From positions 59,210 through 123,209 of the forward strand of contig CACKOH010000002.1 of the NCBI GenBank assembly GCA_902601785.1: a stretch of DNA of 64,000 nt. Direction: 5' to 3'. Every line of letters starts with the position of its first letter. The first letter of the stretch is position 1. The notes below the pieces were generated by a model. The model worked only from the letters and a program-made list of their open reading frames with translations. It was not told where the DNA came from and searched no databases. Positions 1 through 8,316 of the stretch are shown piece after piece. The DNA comes from an uncultured Pelagibacteraceae bacterium (GTDB taxonomy: Bacteria; Pseudomonadota; Alphaproteobacteria; Pelagibacterales; Pelagibacteraceae). The position numbers and the translations under genes were made by a program.

Positions 1-1
1 T

Positions 2-97
2 AATGACGGTAATGTTGAAGCTGTAATGGCTGTTTACAAATATAAAGATGGAAAAATAGCAAGCTTGGAGACAGGTGCTACTCCAATACCTAAATAA
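2..97 (+). CDS. C-terminal fragment of an unidentified protein
   Basis: An open frame enters from the left edge and runs 31 codons to a TAA at 95-97. The visible tail contains GNVEAVMAVYKYKDGKI and ends in TPIPK. It is hydrophilic with no motif I can assign. The 38 b gap to the next gene has no clear terminator. A solute-binding protein tail is possible, but this is only a guess from its general character. Confidence 0.5.
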   Translation, partial: NDGNVEAVMAVYKYKDGKIASLETGATPIPK

Positions 98-135
98 TTA
101 TATAAATTTAGCGAGATATCATTTAAAATCATAAA

Positions 136-468
136 ATGAGTCTCGCTACTTCCTACCTTTTTCTAGGAATTGCTGTTTTCCTAGGTGTTACTTCAAATAG
201 TTTTGCAAAAAGTGCTGAGGGATTTACCCTTCTCTTTCCAAGTATCATTACTGCAATTACTATAGTTCTATGTATGTATGCACTTTCTTTAGTGATGAAA
301 AATATACCGATGGGCATAACCTATGCGTCATTTGCAGGATTAACAATCATAGCAACAGTGATTGTTGGTGTTATTAGATTTAATCAGATACCAAATATAT
401 ATTCATTAATTGGATTAGCTCTTATAATCATTGGAGTGTTAATTGTTAACTTATTAGGAAATAATTAA
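136..468 (+). CDS. SMR-family small membrane transporter, first of a pair
   Basis: A 110-aa protein with four predicted membrane helices, the size and layout of the small multidrug resistance (EmrE/SugE) family. Aligned by eye to EmrE, the family landmarks are visible: K-S-A-E-G-F after helix 1, G-I-T-Y-A in helix 3, and a helix 4 ending GVLIVNLL. The membrane glutamate that binds proton and drug in EmrE (Glu14) aligns with Gly17 here, and Trp63 aligns with Phe. These changes argue against ordinary proton-coupled drug export. It is followed 2 b later by a DUF2798 gene and then by a second SMR gene, so a heterodimeric transporter is likely (inference). Substrate unknown. Confidence 0.8.
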   Translation: MSLATSYLFLGIAVFLGVTSNSFAKSAEGFTLLFPSIITAITIVLCMYALSLVMKNIPMGITYASFAGLTIIATVIVGVIRFNQIPNIYSLIGLALIIIGVLIVNLLGNN

Positions 469-470
469 AT

Positions 471-695
471 ATGATTAAAAAAAAATATGCACAATTTGTT
501 TTTATTTTCTTAATGTCTTTTGGCATGAGTTTAATTATGAGTGGTGTTGTTGTAGCCGTTAATACAAGTTTAACAGATGGATTTTTCGGAAGGTGGTTTT
601 ATTCTTGGATGTTTGCTTTTCCTGTTGCTCTAATAGCTGCTATTTTAATAGCACCAATGATAAGATCCCTCATAGATAAAATTACAATAGATTAA
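471..695 (+). CDS. DUF2798 small membrane protein
   Basis: A 74-aa protein with two predicted membrane helices. It has the look of DUF2798: a short basic N-terminus, a helix rich in MSF-GMSLIMSGVV, a W-x2-x-W linker (residues about 42-46), and a second helix beginning FAFPVAL and ending in API-R. The family has no established function. It sits between two SMR genes with 2 b gaps on each side, so all three are probably translated from one message. An accessory or third subunit of the SMR pair is possible but inferred only from position. Confidence 0.75.
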   Translation: MIKKKYAQFVFIFLMSFGMSLIMSGVVVAVNTSLTDGFFGRWFYSWMFAFPVALIAAILIAPMIRSLIDKITID

Positions 696-697
696 GT

Positions 698-1033
698 ATG
701 AAACCTTTTTTAGGATATTTATTTTTAGCAAATGGGATTATATTTGGAATAGCATCAAATAGTTTAGCCAAGATTTCTGATGGTTTTACAAAATTTACTC
801 CATCTTTCTTATGTATATTATTTATGTGTATTACTATGTTTTCAATAGCAAAAGCAATGTCGGCTCTTCCAGTCGGATTTGCTTACTCGACTTATAGTGG
901 ATTAACTGTAACAGGGGTTGTTCTATTTGCTGTACTTAAATTTAACCAAATTCCAAATATCTATGGGATAATTGGAATAATATTAATTATAATTGGTGTA
1001 GTGATGGTCAACTATTTGGGCAGAATAAGTTAA
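698..1033 (+). CDS. SMR-family small membrane transporter, second of a pair
   Basis: A 111-aa, four-helix SMR-family protein related to the one at 136-468: both share NSFAK/NSLAK, KFNQIPNIY and IIIGV near the same places. Here too the position of the essential EmrE glutamate is glycine (Gly17), and the EmrE Trp63 position is tyrosine. Paired SMR genes usually make antiparallel heterodimers, which fits two diverged copies in one operon. Loss of the acidic residue in both copies suggests a non-proton-coupled or non-drug role, as seen in parts of the broader drug/metabolite superfamily (inference). It ends 6 b before the stop of the convergent DUF952 gene, with no obvious terminator. Confidence 0.8.
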   Translation: MKPFLGYLFLANGIIFGIASNSLAKISDGFTKFTPSFLCILFMCITMFSIAKAMSALPVGFAYSTYSGLTVTGVVLFAVLKFNQIPNIYGIIGIILIIIGVVMVNYLGRIS

Positions 1034-1039
1034 AAAACT

Positions 1040-1393
1040 CTAATACTTTTTAAAATTATCTGGTAATTCATGAATTCCACTTTCATTCAAGTTTAATTCA
1101 AATTCATCTTTCACATTTTTTATATCAAGAGGCGAGTATAAATGAGGATACATTTCACCATTAGAGGCTTGCTCCCAAAGCAAATGATCAAGATGTAAGG
1201 TATGTACTTTTAATAAGATTAAATCATTCTGTTTAGAGAAGTATTTTTTTAAAGTTTCTAAAACTTGATCCTTCTCAGAAAAGTGAATATATCCATCCTT
1301 TAAATCCTTTGATGAACCAGAATAAACACCACTATTTTTTGCTTTAGTCCACTCTTCTTTATCTAATATTTTAAAAATATACTTTAAATTCAT
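1040..1393 (-). CDS. DUF952 family protein
   Basis: A 117-aa soluble protein matching the DUF952 pattern: an N-terminal IFKIL..EEW, then Y-x-G-S-x2-D-x3-GYIHFS, a QVLETL helix, LILLKVH, LLWEQAS and a Y-PHLYSPLD segment. The family is widespread but uncharacterised; its fold has been noted as resembling ADP-ribosyl-transferase-like proteins, which says nothing certain about activity here. It lies 15 b downstream of the HisN-like gene on the same strand and may share its message. Confidence 0.8.
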   Translation of the reverse strand: MNLKYIFKILDKEEWTKAKNSGVYSGSSKDLKDGYIHFSEKDQVLETLKKYFSKQNDLILLKVHTLHLDHLLWEQASNGEMYPHLYSPLDIKNVKDEFELNLNESGIHELPDNFKKY

Positions 1394-1408
1394 AATTAAT
1401 TAAAATTA

Positions 1409-2212
1409 TTAACTAACAGGTTTTAGTAATTTTAAAAATTTTTGATGAATAGTTTTATTTGAAGAAACTAAAATGTTGCCACCTTTAATTGCGTCTTTAT
1501 TATTCCAAGTATTTAAGTACCCGCCTGCAGCTTTAATGACTGGTATTAATGGATGAATATCCCAAATTTTATTAGAGCATTGAATAACAATATCTAGTCT
1601 GCCCTCAGCTAAATGTGAGTAACTTAAAGCATCACTGCAGGGAAATTGCATCAATTTTAAAATTTGGGGAATTTTTTTTTGTTTATTAAGAGATAAAGAT
1701 CCATGAAATGCTGCAGACACTCTAACATTTTTAAAAGTAGCTTTTTTATTTACATGAATTTTTCTTTTTTTTCCATTATCTACAACGTAGGCTAATTTAT
1801 CTGAGTAATTTAAATAATATTTTTTTAAAACTGGAAAATTAGCTAATCCTAAAACTGGAGTACCTTTATAATTTAAAGAAATTAGATTACTCCAAGTAGG
1901 ATTTCCTATTACAAATGATCTTGTTCCGTCTATAGGATCAATTACCCAAGTAAATTCACTCTTTGATTTTTTATGTCCAAACTCTTCTCCTATTACTTGG
2001 TGATTTGGAAATTTTTTTTTTATTTTTGATCTTATAAATTTTTCAAAAGCCTTGTCTGACGTTGTTACAGGGTCGTAGCCTTTTCCTTTCAGTTTATTTG
2101 AAACTTTAAAAGTCCTGTTTAATTTAGAATAATAAAAATTAGTAAGATCTTTCGCTAATTGATTTAAAAAATTAGCAAATATTTTGTACTTTTTTTTATC
2201 TAAATTGTTCAC
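1409..2212 (-). CDS. hisN: Inositol-monophosphatase-family phosphatase, probably histidinol-phosphatase HisN
   Basis: A 267-aa Mg-dependent phosphatase of the IMPase superfamily. Metal-site motifs are complete: GEEFG (Glu76-Glu77), IDPIDGT (Asp92, Asp95) and WDIH (Asp218). The stretch DPIDGTRSF followed by a G-x-P-x-W segment resembles the HisN subgroup of alphaproteobacteria and actinobacteria, which hydrolyses histidinol phosphate in histidine synthesis, more than SuhB/inositol phosphatases. The hisI gene lies elsewhere in this window (30791), so histidine genes are scattered. Other IMPase activities (3'-phosphoadenosine phosphate, inositol phosphate) cannot be excluded. Confidence 0.75.
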   Translation of the reverse strand: MNNLDKKKYKIFANFLNQLAKDLTNFYYSKLNRTFKVSNKLKGKGYDPVTTSDKAFEKFIRSKIKKKFPNHQVIGEEFGHKKSKSEFTWVIDPIDGTRSFVIGNPTWSNLISLNYKGTPVLGLANFPVLKKYYLNYSDKLAYVVDNGKKRKIHVNKKATFKNVRVSAAFHGSLSLNKQKKIPQILKLMQFPCSDALSYSHLAEGRLDIVIQCSNKIWDIHPLIPVIKAAGGYLNTWNNKDAIKGGNILVSSNKTIHQKFLKLLKPVS

Positions 2213-2270
2213 AAAGAATTCTTACTATCAAATTAATTTTGGTTAAAGTTAATTTTTAAATTTATATCTT

Positions 2271-2858
2271 TCAATTTTTGAATAAACTCTCAATTTGAGC
2301 TTCTGCAGCTTTAATCGATTTATCATAATCAAGAGCCATTTGGTCAGCACTGATTACTTCTACCTTCTCTATTCCAAAAAAATTTAAAATAAATTTTAGC
2401 CATGGAGTTAAAAAATCTTCAGCACTGTTAAGTTTTGTACCACCTGAGGTGATTACTAAATAAGCTTGTTTATTTTTTAGTAGTCCTTCTCTTCTTCCAT
2501 TGGGTTTAAACTTAAAAGTTTCTCCAATTCTAGCTGCCAGGTCTGACCAAGCTTTTAATGTAGCTGGTGGACCGTAATTATAAATTGGAGCTGAAATAAT
2601 AATTATATCACTTTCCTTAAGTTCTTTTACAAGTTGATCTGATAATTCAAACATTTTTTTATGATGTTCAGTTTGATCTTTTTCATCAATTTTCATCCCT
2701 GACTCTGTAAGCCCACTTACAAAAAGCATTTCTTCATCTAAATCCCTATATAAAACTTCATCTCCTGGCTTCTTTATTTTATCTAATAATTTTTTGGCTA
2801 AAGCTCTTGAAGTTGAGCCTTTTTTTCTAGCACTTGAGTCTATTTGATAGATTTTCAT
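2271..2858 (-). CDS. azoR: FMN-dependent NADH-azoreductase-like quinone reductase
   Basis: A 195-aa flavodoxin-fold protein. It starts IDSSARKKGSTSRALAKKL, the FMN phosphate-binding loop of AzoR, and later shows SAPIYNYGPPATLKAW and ITSGGTKL, both typical of azoreductases. The family reduces quinones and azo or nitro compounds with NAD(P)H, and its natural role is usually quinone detoxification in the cytoplasm. It follows ccdA by 9 b on the same strand, so it is the third gene of a ppc-ccdA-azoR run. Confidence 0.8.
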   Translation of the reverse strand: MKIYQIDSSARKKGSTSRALAKKLLDKIKKPGDEVLYRDLDEEMLFVSGLTESGMKIDEKDQTEHHKKMFELSDQLVKELKESDIIIISAPIYNYGPPATLKAWSDLAARIGETFKFKPNGRREGLLKNKQAYLVITSGGTKLNSAEDFLTPWLKFILNFFGIEKVEVISADQMALDYDKSIKAAEAQIESLFKN

Positions 2859-2867
2859 CTCTTCTTT

Positions 2868-3575
2868 TTAGCCGAAATTTTGCATAAAAGGAAAAACTTT
2901 AATTATATAAAAACCAATTGCCTGTAATTGATTAGTTAAAATTAAAATACCTGTAACTAAAAGAGTTATTCCACCTATTTTTGAGATTAAATTTATGTTT
3001 TTTCTAAAATTTTTAGAAAATAATAAAAATCTTTGGATTAAATATCCTGACAATACAAAAGGTATAGCAAGACCTAAAGAGTAAGATATCAGTAATATTA
3101 TTGCTCTTGATAATGTTTCTTCAATAGAGGCTAAAGCTAAGATGGAGCCTAAAATAGGTCCAATACAAGGAGTCCACCCAAAACCAAATGCAAGACCAAT
3201 TACATATGGAAACAAAATATTTCTAGACTCTTTTGCATCAAATCTTTTTTCAAAGTTTAGATAAGAAATATTAATGATACCTAGTAACTGAAATGAAAAT
3301 ATTACAATAATTATTCCTGCAATAATTCTTAGAATCTCAGAGTTTTGTAAAAGTGCTTGCCCTAAAAAAGATGCCGAAGCACCTAATATTACAAATACAG
3401 TTGAAAAACCTAAACAAAATAAAACGAGAGGAAAAAAATTTGTTTTTTTTGACTCTAATATTTCTTGAAGTGATTGGCCCGAAATATACGAAACATATCC
3501 TGGAATTAAAGGTAACACACAGGGTGATAAAAAACTTATTAATCCTGCACCAAAAGCAATTAAAAACTCAAACAT
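2868..3575 (-). CDS. ccdA: Cytochrome c biogenesis protein CcdA
   Basis: A 235-aa inner-membrane protein with about six helices. The two helix-embedded cysteines that relay reducing power across the membrane are present: FLSPCVLPLIPGY (Cys19) and GWTPCIGP (Cys137), each in the usual proline/glycine context. CcdA takes electrons from cytoplasmic thioredoxin to periplasmic thiol proteins that keep apocytochrome c or other partners reduced. Its ATG overlaps the ppc stop in a TAATG junction, so its translation is probably coupled to PEP carboxylase, an unusual partner. A cytochrome c' is encoded at 20762. Confidence 0.9.
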   Translation of the reverse strand: MFEFLIAFGAGLISFLSPCVLPLIPGYVSYISGQSLQEILESKKTNFFPLVLFCLGFSTVFVILGASASFLGQALLQNSEILRIIAGIIIVIFSFQLLGIINISYLNFEKRFDAKESRNILFPYVIGLAFGFGWTPCIGPILGSILALASIEETLSRAIILLISYSLGLAIPFVLSGYLIQRFLLFSKNFRKNINLISKIGGITLLVTGILILTNQLQAIGFYIIKVFPFMQNFG

Positions 3576-6259
3576 TACCCAGTATTTTTCATGGCTGCAG
3601 ATATACCTGCAATTGAAGTTAAAAGTGCATCATTTAAATCTTTTTTATCAGATATTTTTTTATTTTTTTTAAGCTTGTGGATCACAATGGGCTGTATGAT
3701 ATTTAGTACTTCTGAGTATATATTTCTCACAATTATTAATGTTCTAGATTGTTTTCGTGTTAATAAGATTTCTTTTGTAGTAATTTTTTTATTTAATTTT
3801 TTTATTACTTCAAATTGAAATCTAAGTTTTTTTCCAACCCTTTTTAGTTTTTCGTCTGCTAAATATTTCTCATAAATTTTTGAAATTTCTGGATCAGCTT
3901 TTGTAATTACCATATCAAGTATATCTAACATTGAATTGAAAAAGGGCCAATTTTTTTCCATATCTATTAGAGTCCTTCTAAACTTTTTTATATAAGCATA
4001 TCTTAAAGCTTCAGCGCTACCTAACCACGCAGGTAACATTAATCTAATCTGTGTCCATGCGAATACCCAGGGTATAGCTCTTAAACTTTTGATATTGTCT
4101 AAATTCTTTCTTTTTGATGGTCTGGATCCAATAGATAATTTACCAAGCGCTTGATGGGGTGTGACATTTTTAAAATATTTTATAAATTCTGAACTCTGAT
4201 TGATATTTTTTCTATATGAACTTTTTGAAATATCTGACATTTTTTCGATTAGTGACCTCCAATCATGTTTTGGTATTGGTGGTGGATTTAGTGTTGCCTC
4301 AGTTACTGCCCCGATGTAACTACACAAATTATATTCAGCAATTGGTTCATAACCATATTTTTGCTGAATAACTTCACCTTGGTCTGTAATTCTTATTTTT
4401 CCATTTACAGAATTTGGTGGTTGAGATCTTAGGGTTGCTTGAATTGGTCCTCCGCCTCTTCCTGGCGAACCTCCTCTTCCATGAAAAAAACTGGCATTAA
4501 CACTATATTTTTTTGCTAATTTAACAATCTGCTCCTGCGCTTTATATTGATGCCAACTTGCACATATTTTACCTGCATCTTTGCTAGAGTCAGAGTAACC
4601 TATCATTACTTCTTGTTTATTCTTTATTAATTTTCTGTACCATTTTTTTGAAAACAAATTTTTGATTATTTGACTTGCATTGACTAAATCATCTAACGTT
4701 TCAAATAACGGAACAACTCTTAATTTATGCTTTATTTTTGCTTCTTTTTGAAGAAATGAAACTGCCAAAATATCAGATGCAGAAGTGGTCATTGAAATCA
4801 CATAGGCACCTAAACATTCAGAAGGTTCATCAGCAAGTATTTTAAATGTTGACCAAACTTCATTATTTTCTTTATTAGAAAATTTAAAATTGTTTATACA
4901 ATTTTTTTTTGAAAGTAATTTAGATTTTAAGAAATTAATTTTTTCATCCTCAGAAAATTTATAATAATTTCTATTAAATTTTTTTTTAACTAACTCAGCG
5001 ATTAATTGAGTATGTCTTGAGGACTCCTGTCTAATATCTAATCTAGCTAGATTTATACCAAAGCACTTTGCTCTTCTCATAAGATCTAACAAATCTCCAC
5101 TAGCAATATTTTCATTTTGATTTTGCTCTAACGACTCTCTTACAACTCTTAAAGGCTTTAAGATTTCTTCAGTGGATCTTAATAAAATTTTTTGGTTCAA
5201 AGGTTTTTTGTCAATTAAGTATTGTTCAATAGATCTATGAGTCAACCTTATTTTGTCTCTTAAAGGTCTTAAAAAGACACGATAAGGTTCGAAAGACTTT
5301 CCTACTCGATTGGATATTTTTTTTGAACATTTTTTCATGGAGTAAGATCTAATAATTTTAGTCAACGTTTTTTCATAAAGTTTTGCAGCTTCCCATCTTG
5401 ATAATAAAATCACTTGTTTGGTAACTTGAGATGTTACATTTGGATTTCCATCTCTATCACCACCCATCCATGACCCAAATTGAATGGGATTAAAATTTTT
5501 TGGTAATCCTTTGTTCATATTTTTAACAAAAATAGAATTCAATCTTCTATATACTTTTGGAATTGTGTCCCAAAGACTATCCTCTATAATTGCTAGACCC
5601 CACCTTGCCTCATCAAATGGGGTCGGTTTTGTTCTTTTAAGATCATCTGTGTTCCAAATAATTGAAAATTCATCTCGCAATTGTTTATCTAATATTTTAA
5701 TTTTTGAGGGATAAGATTTAAAAAGGTCTCTTTGCTCTAAAATTTCAATAATTTTATGATATTTTTGAATTAAAGTTCTTCTTTTTACCTCTGTAGGATG
5801 AGCTGTTAGAACTATTCCAATATCTAAACTCTTTGCAAGATTATAGATTTTACTGTTTGGTATTTTCTTATTTTTAAAAAGATTTTTAAATATTTCCTCT
5901 ATAAATATATTGTATTTTAAATTTTTTCTTTTTGTTTCATATTCATCTAAGTTCCTAGCAGTATCTATTGACTCTGCTAAATTTATGAAATTTATTAAAT
6001 GACTAAATGCTCTTGTTAATCTGAAAGTATCTTTGGGATTAATATTTTTTATAGTTTTAACTAATTTTTTAAATGAATTGTTGTTTTTAATATTGATTTT
6101 ATTAGCTTTTGATAGCTTTCTTACTTTCTCAACTAAATTAAAAAACTTTATACCCTCTTGATTTTTGATGACTTTGCCAAGTACTGTTCCTAAATAACGG
6201 ATATCTTCCCTGAGTAACTTTGTTGGTATTCTTTCATAGTAAAGATCTCTTTTTTTCAT
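3575..6259 (-). CDS. ppc: Phosphoenolpyruvate carboxylase
   Basis: An 894-aa PEP carboxylase that adds bicarbonate to PEP to give oxaloacetate, refilling the TCA cycle. Catalytic motifs are intact: LTAHPTEVKRRT with His154, GGDRDGNP, FHGRGGSPGRGGGP at about residue 590, and the C-terminal MKNTG. The chosen start lies 26 b inside the 3' end of the SMP-30 gene, and there is no later methionine before conserved sequence. The gene therefore closes the long sugar-acid operon, which would supply pyruvate-level carbon; co-expression would balance it with oxaloacetate (inference). Confidence 0.95.
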   Translation of the reverse strand: MKKRDLYYERIPTKLLREDIRYLGTVLGKVIKNQEGIKFFNLVEKVRKLSKANKINIKNNNSFKKLVKTIKNINPKDTFRLTRAFSHLINFINLAESIDTARNLDEYETKRKNLKYNIFIEEIFKNLFKNKKIPNSKIYNLAKSLDIGIVLTAHPTEVKRRTLIQKYHKIIEILEQRDLFKSYPSKIKILDKQLRDEFSIIWNTDDLKRTKPTPFDEARWGLAIIEDSLWDTIPKVYRRLNSIFVKNMNKGLPKNFNPIQFGSWMGGDRDGNPNVTSQVTKQVILLSRWEAAKLYEKTLTKIIRSYSMKKCSKKISNRVGKSFEPYRVFLRPLRDKIRLTHRSIEQYLIDKKPLNQKILLRSTEEILKPLRVVRESLEQNQNENIASGDLLDLMRRAKCFGINLARLDIRQESSRHTQLIAELVKKKFNRNYYKFSEDEKINFLKSKLLSKKNCINNFKFSNKENNEVWSTFKILADEPSECLGAYVISMTTSASDILAVSFLQKEAKIKHKLRVVPLFETLDDLVNASQIIKNLFSKKWYRKLIKNKQEVMIGYSDSSKDAGKICASWHQYKAQEQIVKLAKKYSVNASFFHGRGGSPGRGGGPIQATLRSQPPNSVNGKIRITDQGEVIQQKYGYEPIAEYNLCSYIGAVTEATLNPPPIPKHDWRSLIEKMSDISKSSYRKNINQSSEFIKYFKNVTPHQALGKLSIGSRPSKRKNLDNIKSLRAIPWVFAWTQIRLMLPAWLGSAEALRYAYIKKFRRTLIDMEKNWPFFNSMLDILDMVITKADPEISKIYEKYLADEKLKRVGKKLRFQFEVIKKLNKKITTKEILLTRKQSRTLIIVRNIYSEVLNIIQPIVIHKLKKNKKISDKKDLNDALLTSIAGISAAMKNTG

Positions 6260-7154
6260 CAGCTAAAATAAATTTTTTTTGTAAAAATCCCTTACAGTTT
6301 GTTTTTACACTAAATAAAGAACCAGAGTATCTAAATTTTCGCAAATCTGCACTGTTCATTCCTTTGGTTGCTGATGTCACAAATAGCTGATTATTATTTG
6401 TTCCACCAAATGTGCAATTAGTTATATTTTTGGCTTGAAATTGAATTCTATGAATTAATTTTCCTTTGTTGTTAAATACTGAAATACAGGCGCCATGATA
6501 ATGAGCTACCCATAAATTTTCATTATTATCTAAAGTCATACCATCTGGAACCCCAACTTTATTTGAAAATTTTTTGAAAATTTTTTTATCTAAAATTTTA
6601 TTATTTTTATTTATTTTTATTTTATAAATTTTTCTTTTAGAACTATCTGTGTGATAAAAATTTAACTGATCTATAAAAGCTGGGCCATTCGTAATCCTAT
6701 AATTTTTATCAATTTTCGTTAATGATAAATTTTTATCTAACTTATATAACGATCCCTTTTCAATTTTTCTCTCTAGGTTATCCATAGTTCCAAACCATAA
6801 ATTTCCAGCTGGATCTGTTTTACCATCATTAATTCTATTTAATTTAATCTTTGGTTCTATTAATATTGATTTAATGATTTTTTTAGATTTAAGATTTTGA
6901 ATTCTAATCTCCCCTTGTAATCCTAAGATAAATATATTTTTTTTTATATGCGCTAAAAAGCCGATTTCTTTATTTACTTTAATTTGTTTTTTTTTATTAT
7001 TCTTTATATTTAAGATACAGATTTTCTTTTTTTTTATATCAACAAAATATATCGAGTTATGTTCTTTAACCCATAATGTGCCTTCGCCTAACTTACATTT
7101 ACTATTCCAAATAACTTTTGGTTCTAAGGTTTTGATTTTATTCATGTACTTCAA
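6234..7154 (-). CDS. SMP-30/gluconolactonase-family sugar lactonase
   Basis: A 306-aa six-bladed beta-propeller of the SMP-30/regucalcin family. Recognisable pieces are the GEGTLWV opening (metal-ligand Glu), NDGKTDPAGNLWFGTMD (substrate/metal Asn-Asp), NGPAF and VPDGMTLDNNENLWVAHY. Such enzymes open sugar-acid lactones with a divalent metal in the cytoplasm. It overlaps the dehydratase gene upstream by 17 b and ppc downstream by 26 b, so it is tightly built into the operon. Next to fuconate-type enzymes its likely substrate is the lactone of a 6-deoxy or related sugar acid (inference). It is rich in lysine, as expected from the AT bias. Confidence 0.85.
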   Translation of the reverse strand: MKYMNKIKTLEPKVIWNSKCKLGEGTLWVKEHNSIYFVDIKKKKICILNIKNNKKKQIKVNKEIGFLAHIKKNIFILGLQGEIRIQNLKSKKIIKSILIEPKIKLNRINDGKTDPAGNLWFGTMDNLERKIEKGSLYKLDKNLSLTKIDKNYRITNGPAFIDQLNFYHTDSSKRKIYKIKINKNNKILDKKIFKKFSNKVGVPDGMTLDNNENLWVAHYHGACISVFNNKGKLIHRIQFQAKNITNCTFGGTNNNQLFVTSATKGMNSADLRKFRYSGSLFSVKTNCKGFLQKKFILADEKKRSLL

Positions 7155-8310
7155 ATTCCTTGATAAAGTCTTTATTGGGGTTGATACCTATGCCAACATT
7201 ATCTGATACTGAAGCAAAACCATTATTTTTCTTTACCTGGTCTAGAATTGAAAAATCTTCATCTGGAAGATTTGTAATAAAAATATTTTTTTCTGTTGTG
7301 TCAAATTCTAACATAGATTTTGAAGGAAATAATCCGCCTGGCATATCTGGTTGTGATGTTAATAAATGTAAATTAACAGCTATACTGATAGCTGATCCCC
7401 AAACATGATTTACAACAGGAATAAAGTTTGCTTGAGCTAATGCAACAACTTTTAAATACTCTGTAATTCCCCCTAAACCACAAACTTCTGGCTGTGCAAT
7501 ATCTATACATTTATTTGAGATTAATTTATTCCAACCATATTTTGTAAATTCAGCTTCCCCACCTGCGATACTTGTAGATATTTTATTTCTCAATTGTCTG
7601 TACCCGTCATAATCCTCCGGAGCAACTGGCTCCTCAAACCAAAATATATCTAGCTCATCTAGCCCTTTACCCACATAAATGGCATCTTTTAAACTATATG
7701 CGTGGTTGGCATCTACCATTAACTTGAAATCTTTGCCTATGCTTTCTCTAACGGCTTGCACTAATTTCAGATCCTCCTTAGCACCTATACCTATTTTCAT
7801 TTTCATAGCCTTAAAATTTTTAGACTTAATTTCTTTCGCTTCCTCTTTAAATAAATCGATTAATTCTTCTGTACTTTTTTTTTGTAACATCATCCCATAA
7901 CCATAAACTGGAATATGTTCATTACATTTTCCGCCAATTAGTTGATAAAGAGGTGCTTTAGTTTTTTTTCCAAGAATATCCCACAAGGAAATATCTATAC
8001 CGGATAATGCCTGTATAGGCATTCCTTTTTGACCACTGTCTCTTAAAAGATTGTATACCTTTTGCCAAATATGCTCTTTATTTAATGGATCTTCTCCAAT
8101 AATTAAAGGCTGTATGACTTTTTCAATAATATATTTATTTGCTAGTGCAATATTTCCTGGTCCAAAACACTCACCCCACCCTGTTATACCCTCATCAGTG
8201 TTAACTTCAACAATGTGAGCAGTTCTATGCTTATAATATTGTTGAGAATATCCAAGTTCTTTATCTAACTCATATCTGAGCACATGACTTTTAACAGAAG
8301 TTATTTTCAC
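7138..8310 (-). CDS. Mandelate racemase/muconate lactonizing-family sugar-acid dehydratase
   Basis: A 390-aa enolase-superfamily enzyme with a complete active site: K-M-K (Lys170 and Lys172), the Mg ligands Asp200 (VDANHAY), Glu226 (FEEPVAPED) and Glu252 (GGEAEF), and the general base His302 (NHVWGS). Family members remove water from aldonates or cycloisomerise lactones. The known L-fuconate dehydratase is longer (about 440 aa), so exact specificity is open; galactarolactone cycloisomerase and related activities are alternatives. Flanking SMP-30 lactonase and FAH hydrolase genes place it as the dehydration step of a sugar-acid route. Confidence 0.85.
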   Translation of the reverse strand: MKITSVKSHVLRYELDKELGYSQQYYKHRTAHIVEVNTDEGITGWGECFGPGNIALANKYIIEKVIQPLIIGEDPLNKEHIWQKVYNLLRDSGQKGMPIQALSGIDISLWDILGKKTKAPLYQLIGGKCNEHIPVYGYGMMLQKKSTEELIDLFKEEAKEIKSKNFKAMKMKIGIGAKEDLKLVQAVRESIGKDFKLMVDANHAYSLKDAIYVGKGLDELDIFWFEEPVAPEDYDGYRQLRNKISTSIAGGEAEFTKYGWNKLISNKCIDIAQPEVCGLGGITEYLKVVALAQANFIPVVNHVWGSAISIAVNLHLLTSQPDMPGGLFPSKSMLEFDTTEKNIFITNLPDEDFSILDQVKKNNGFASVSDNVGIGINPNKDFIKEFEVHE

Positions 8311-8316
8311 AATTAT

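Noticed and set aside
3353..3818. Plus-strand open frames of 87 and 75 codons over ccdA/ppc
   Set aside because: They lie antisense to well-supported genes, have no family motif and reflect low stop frequency opposite AT-rich coding sequence.
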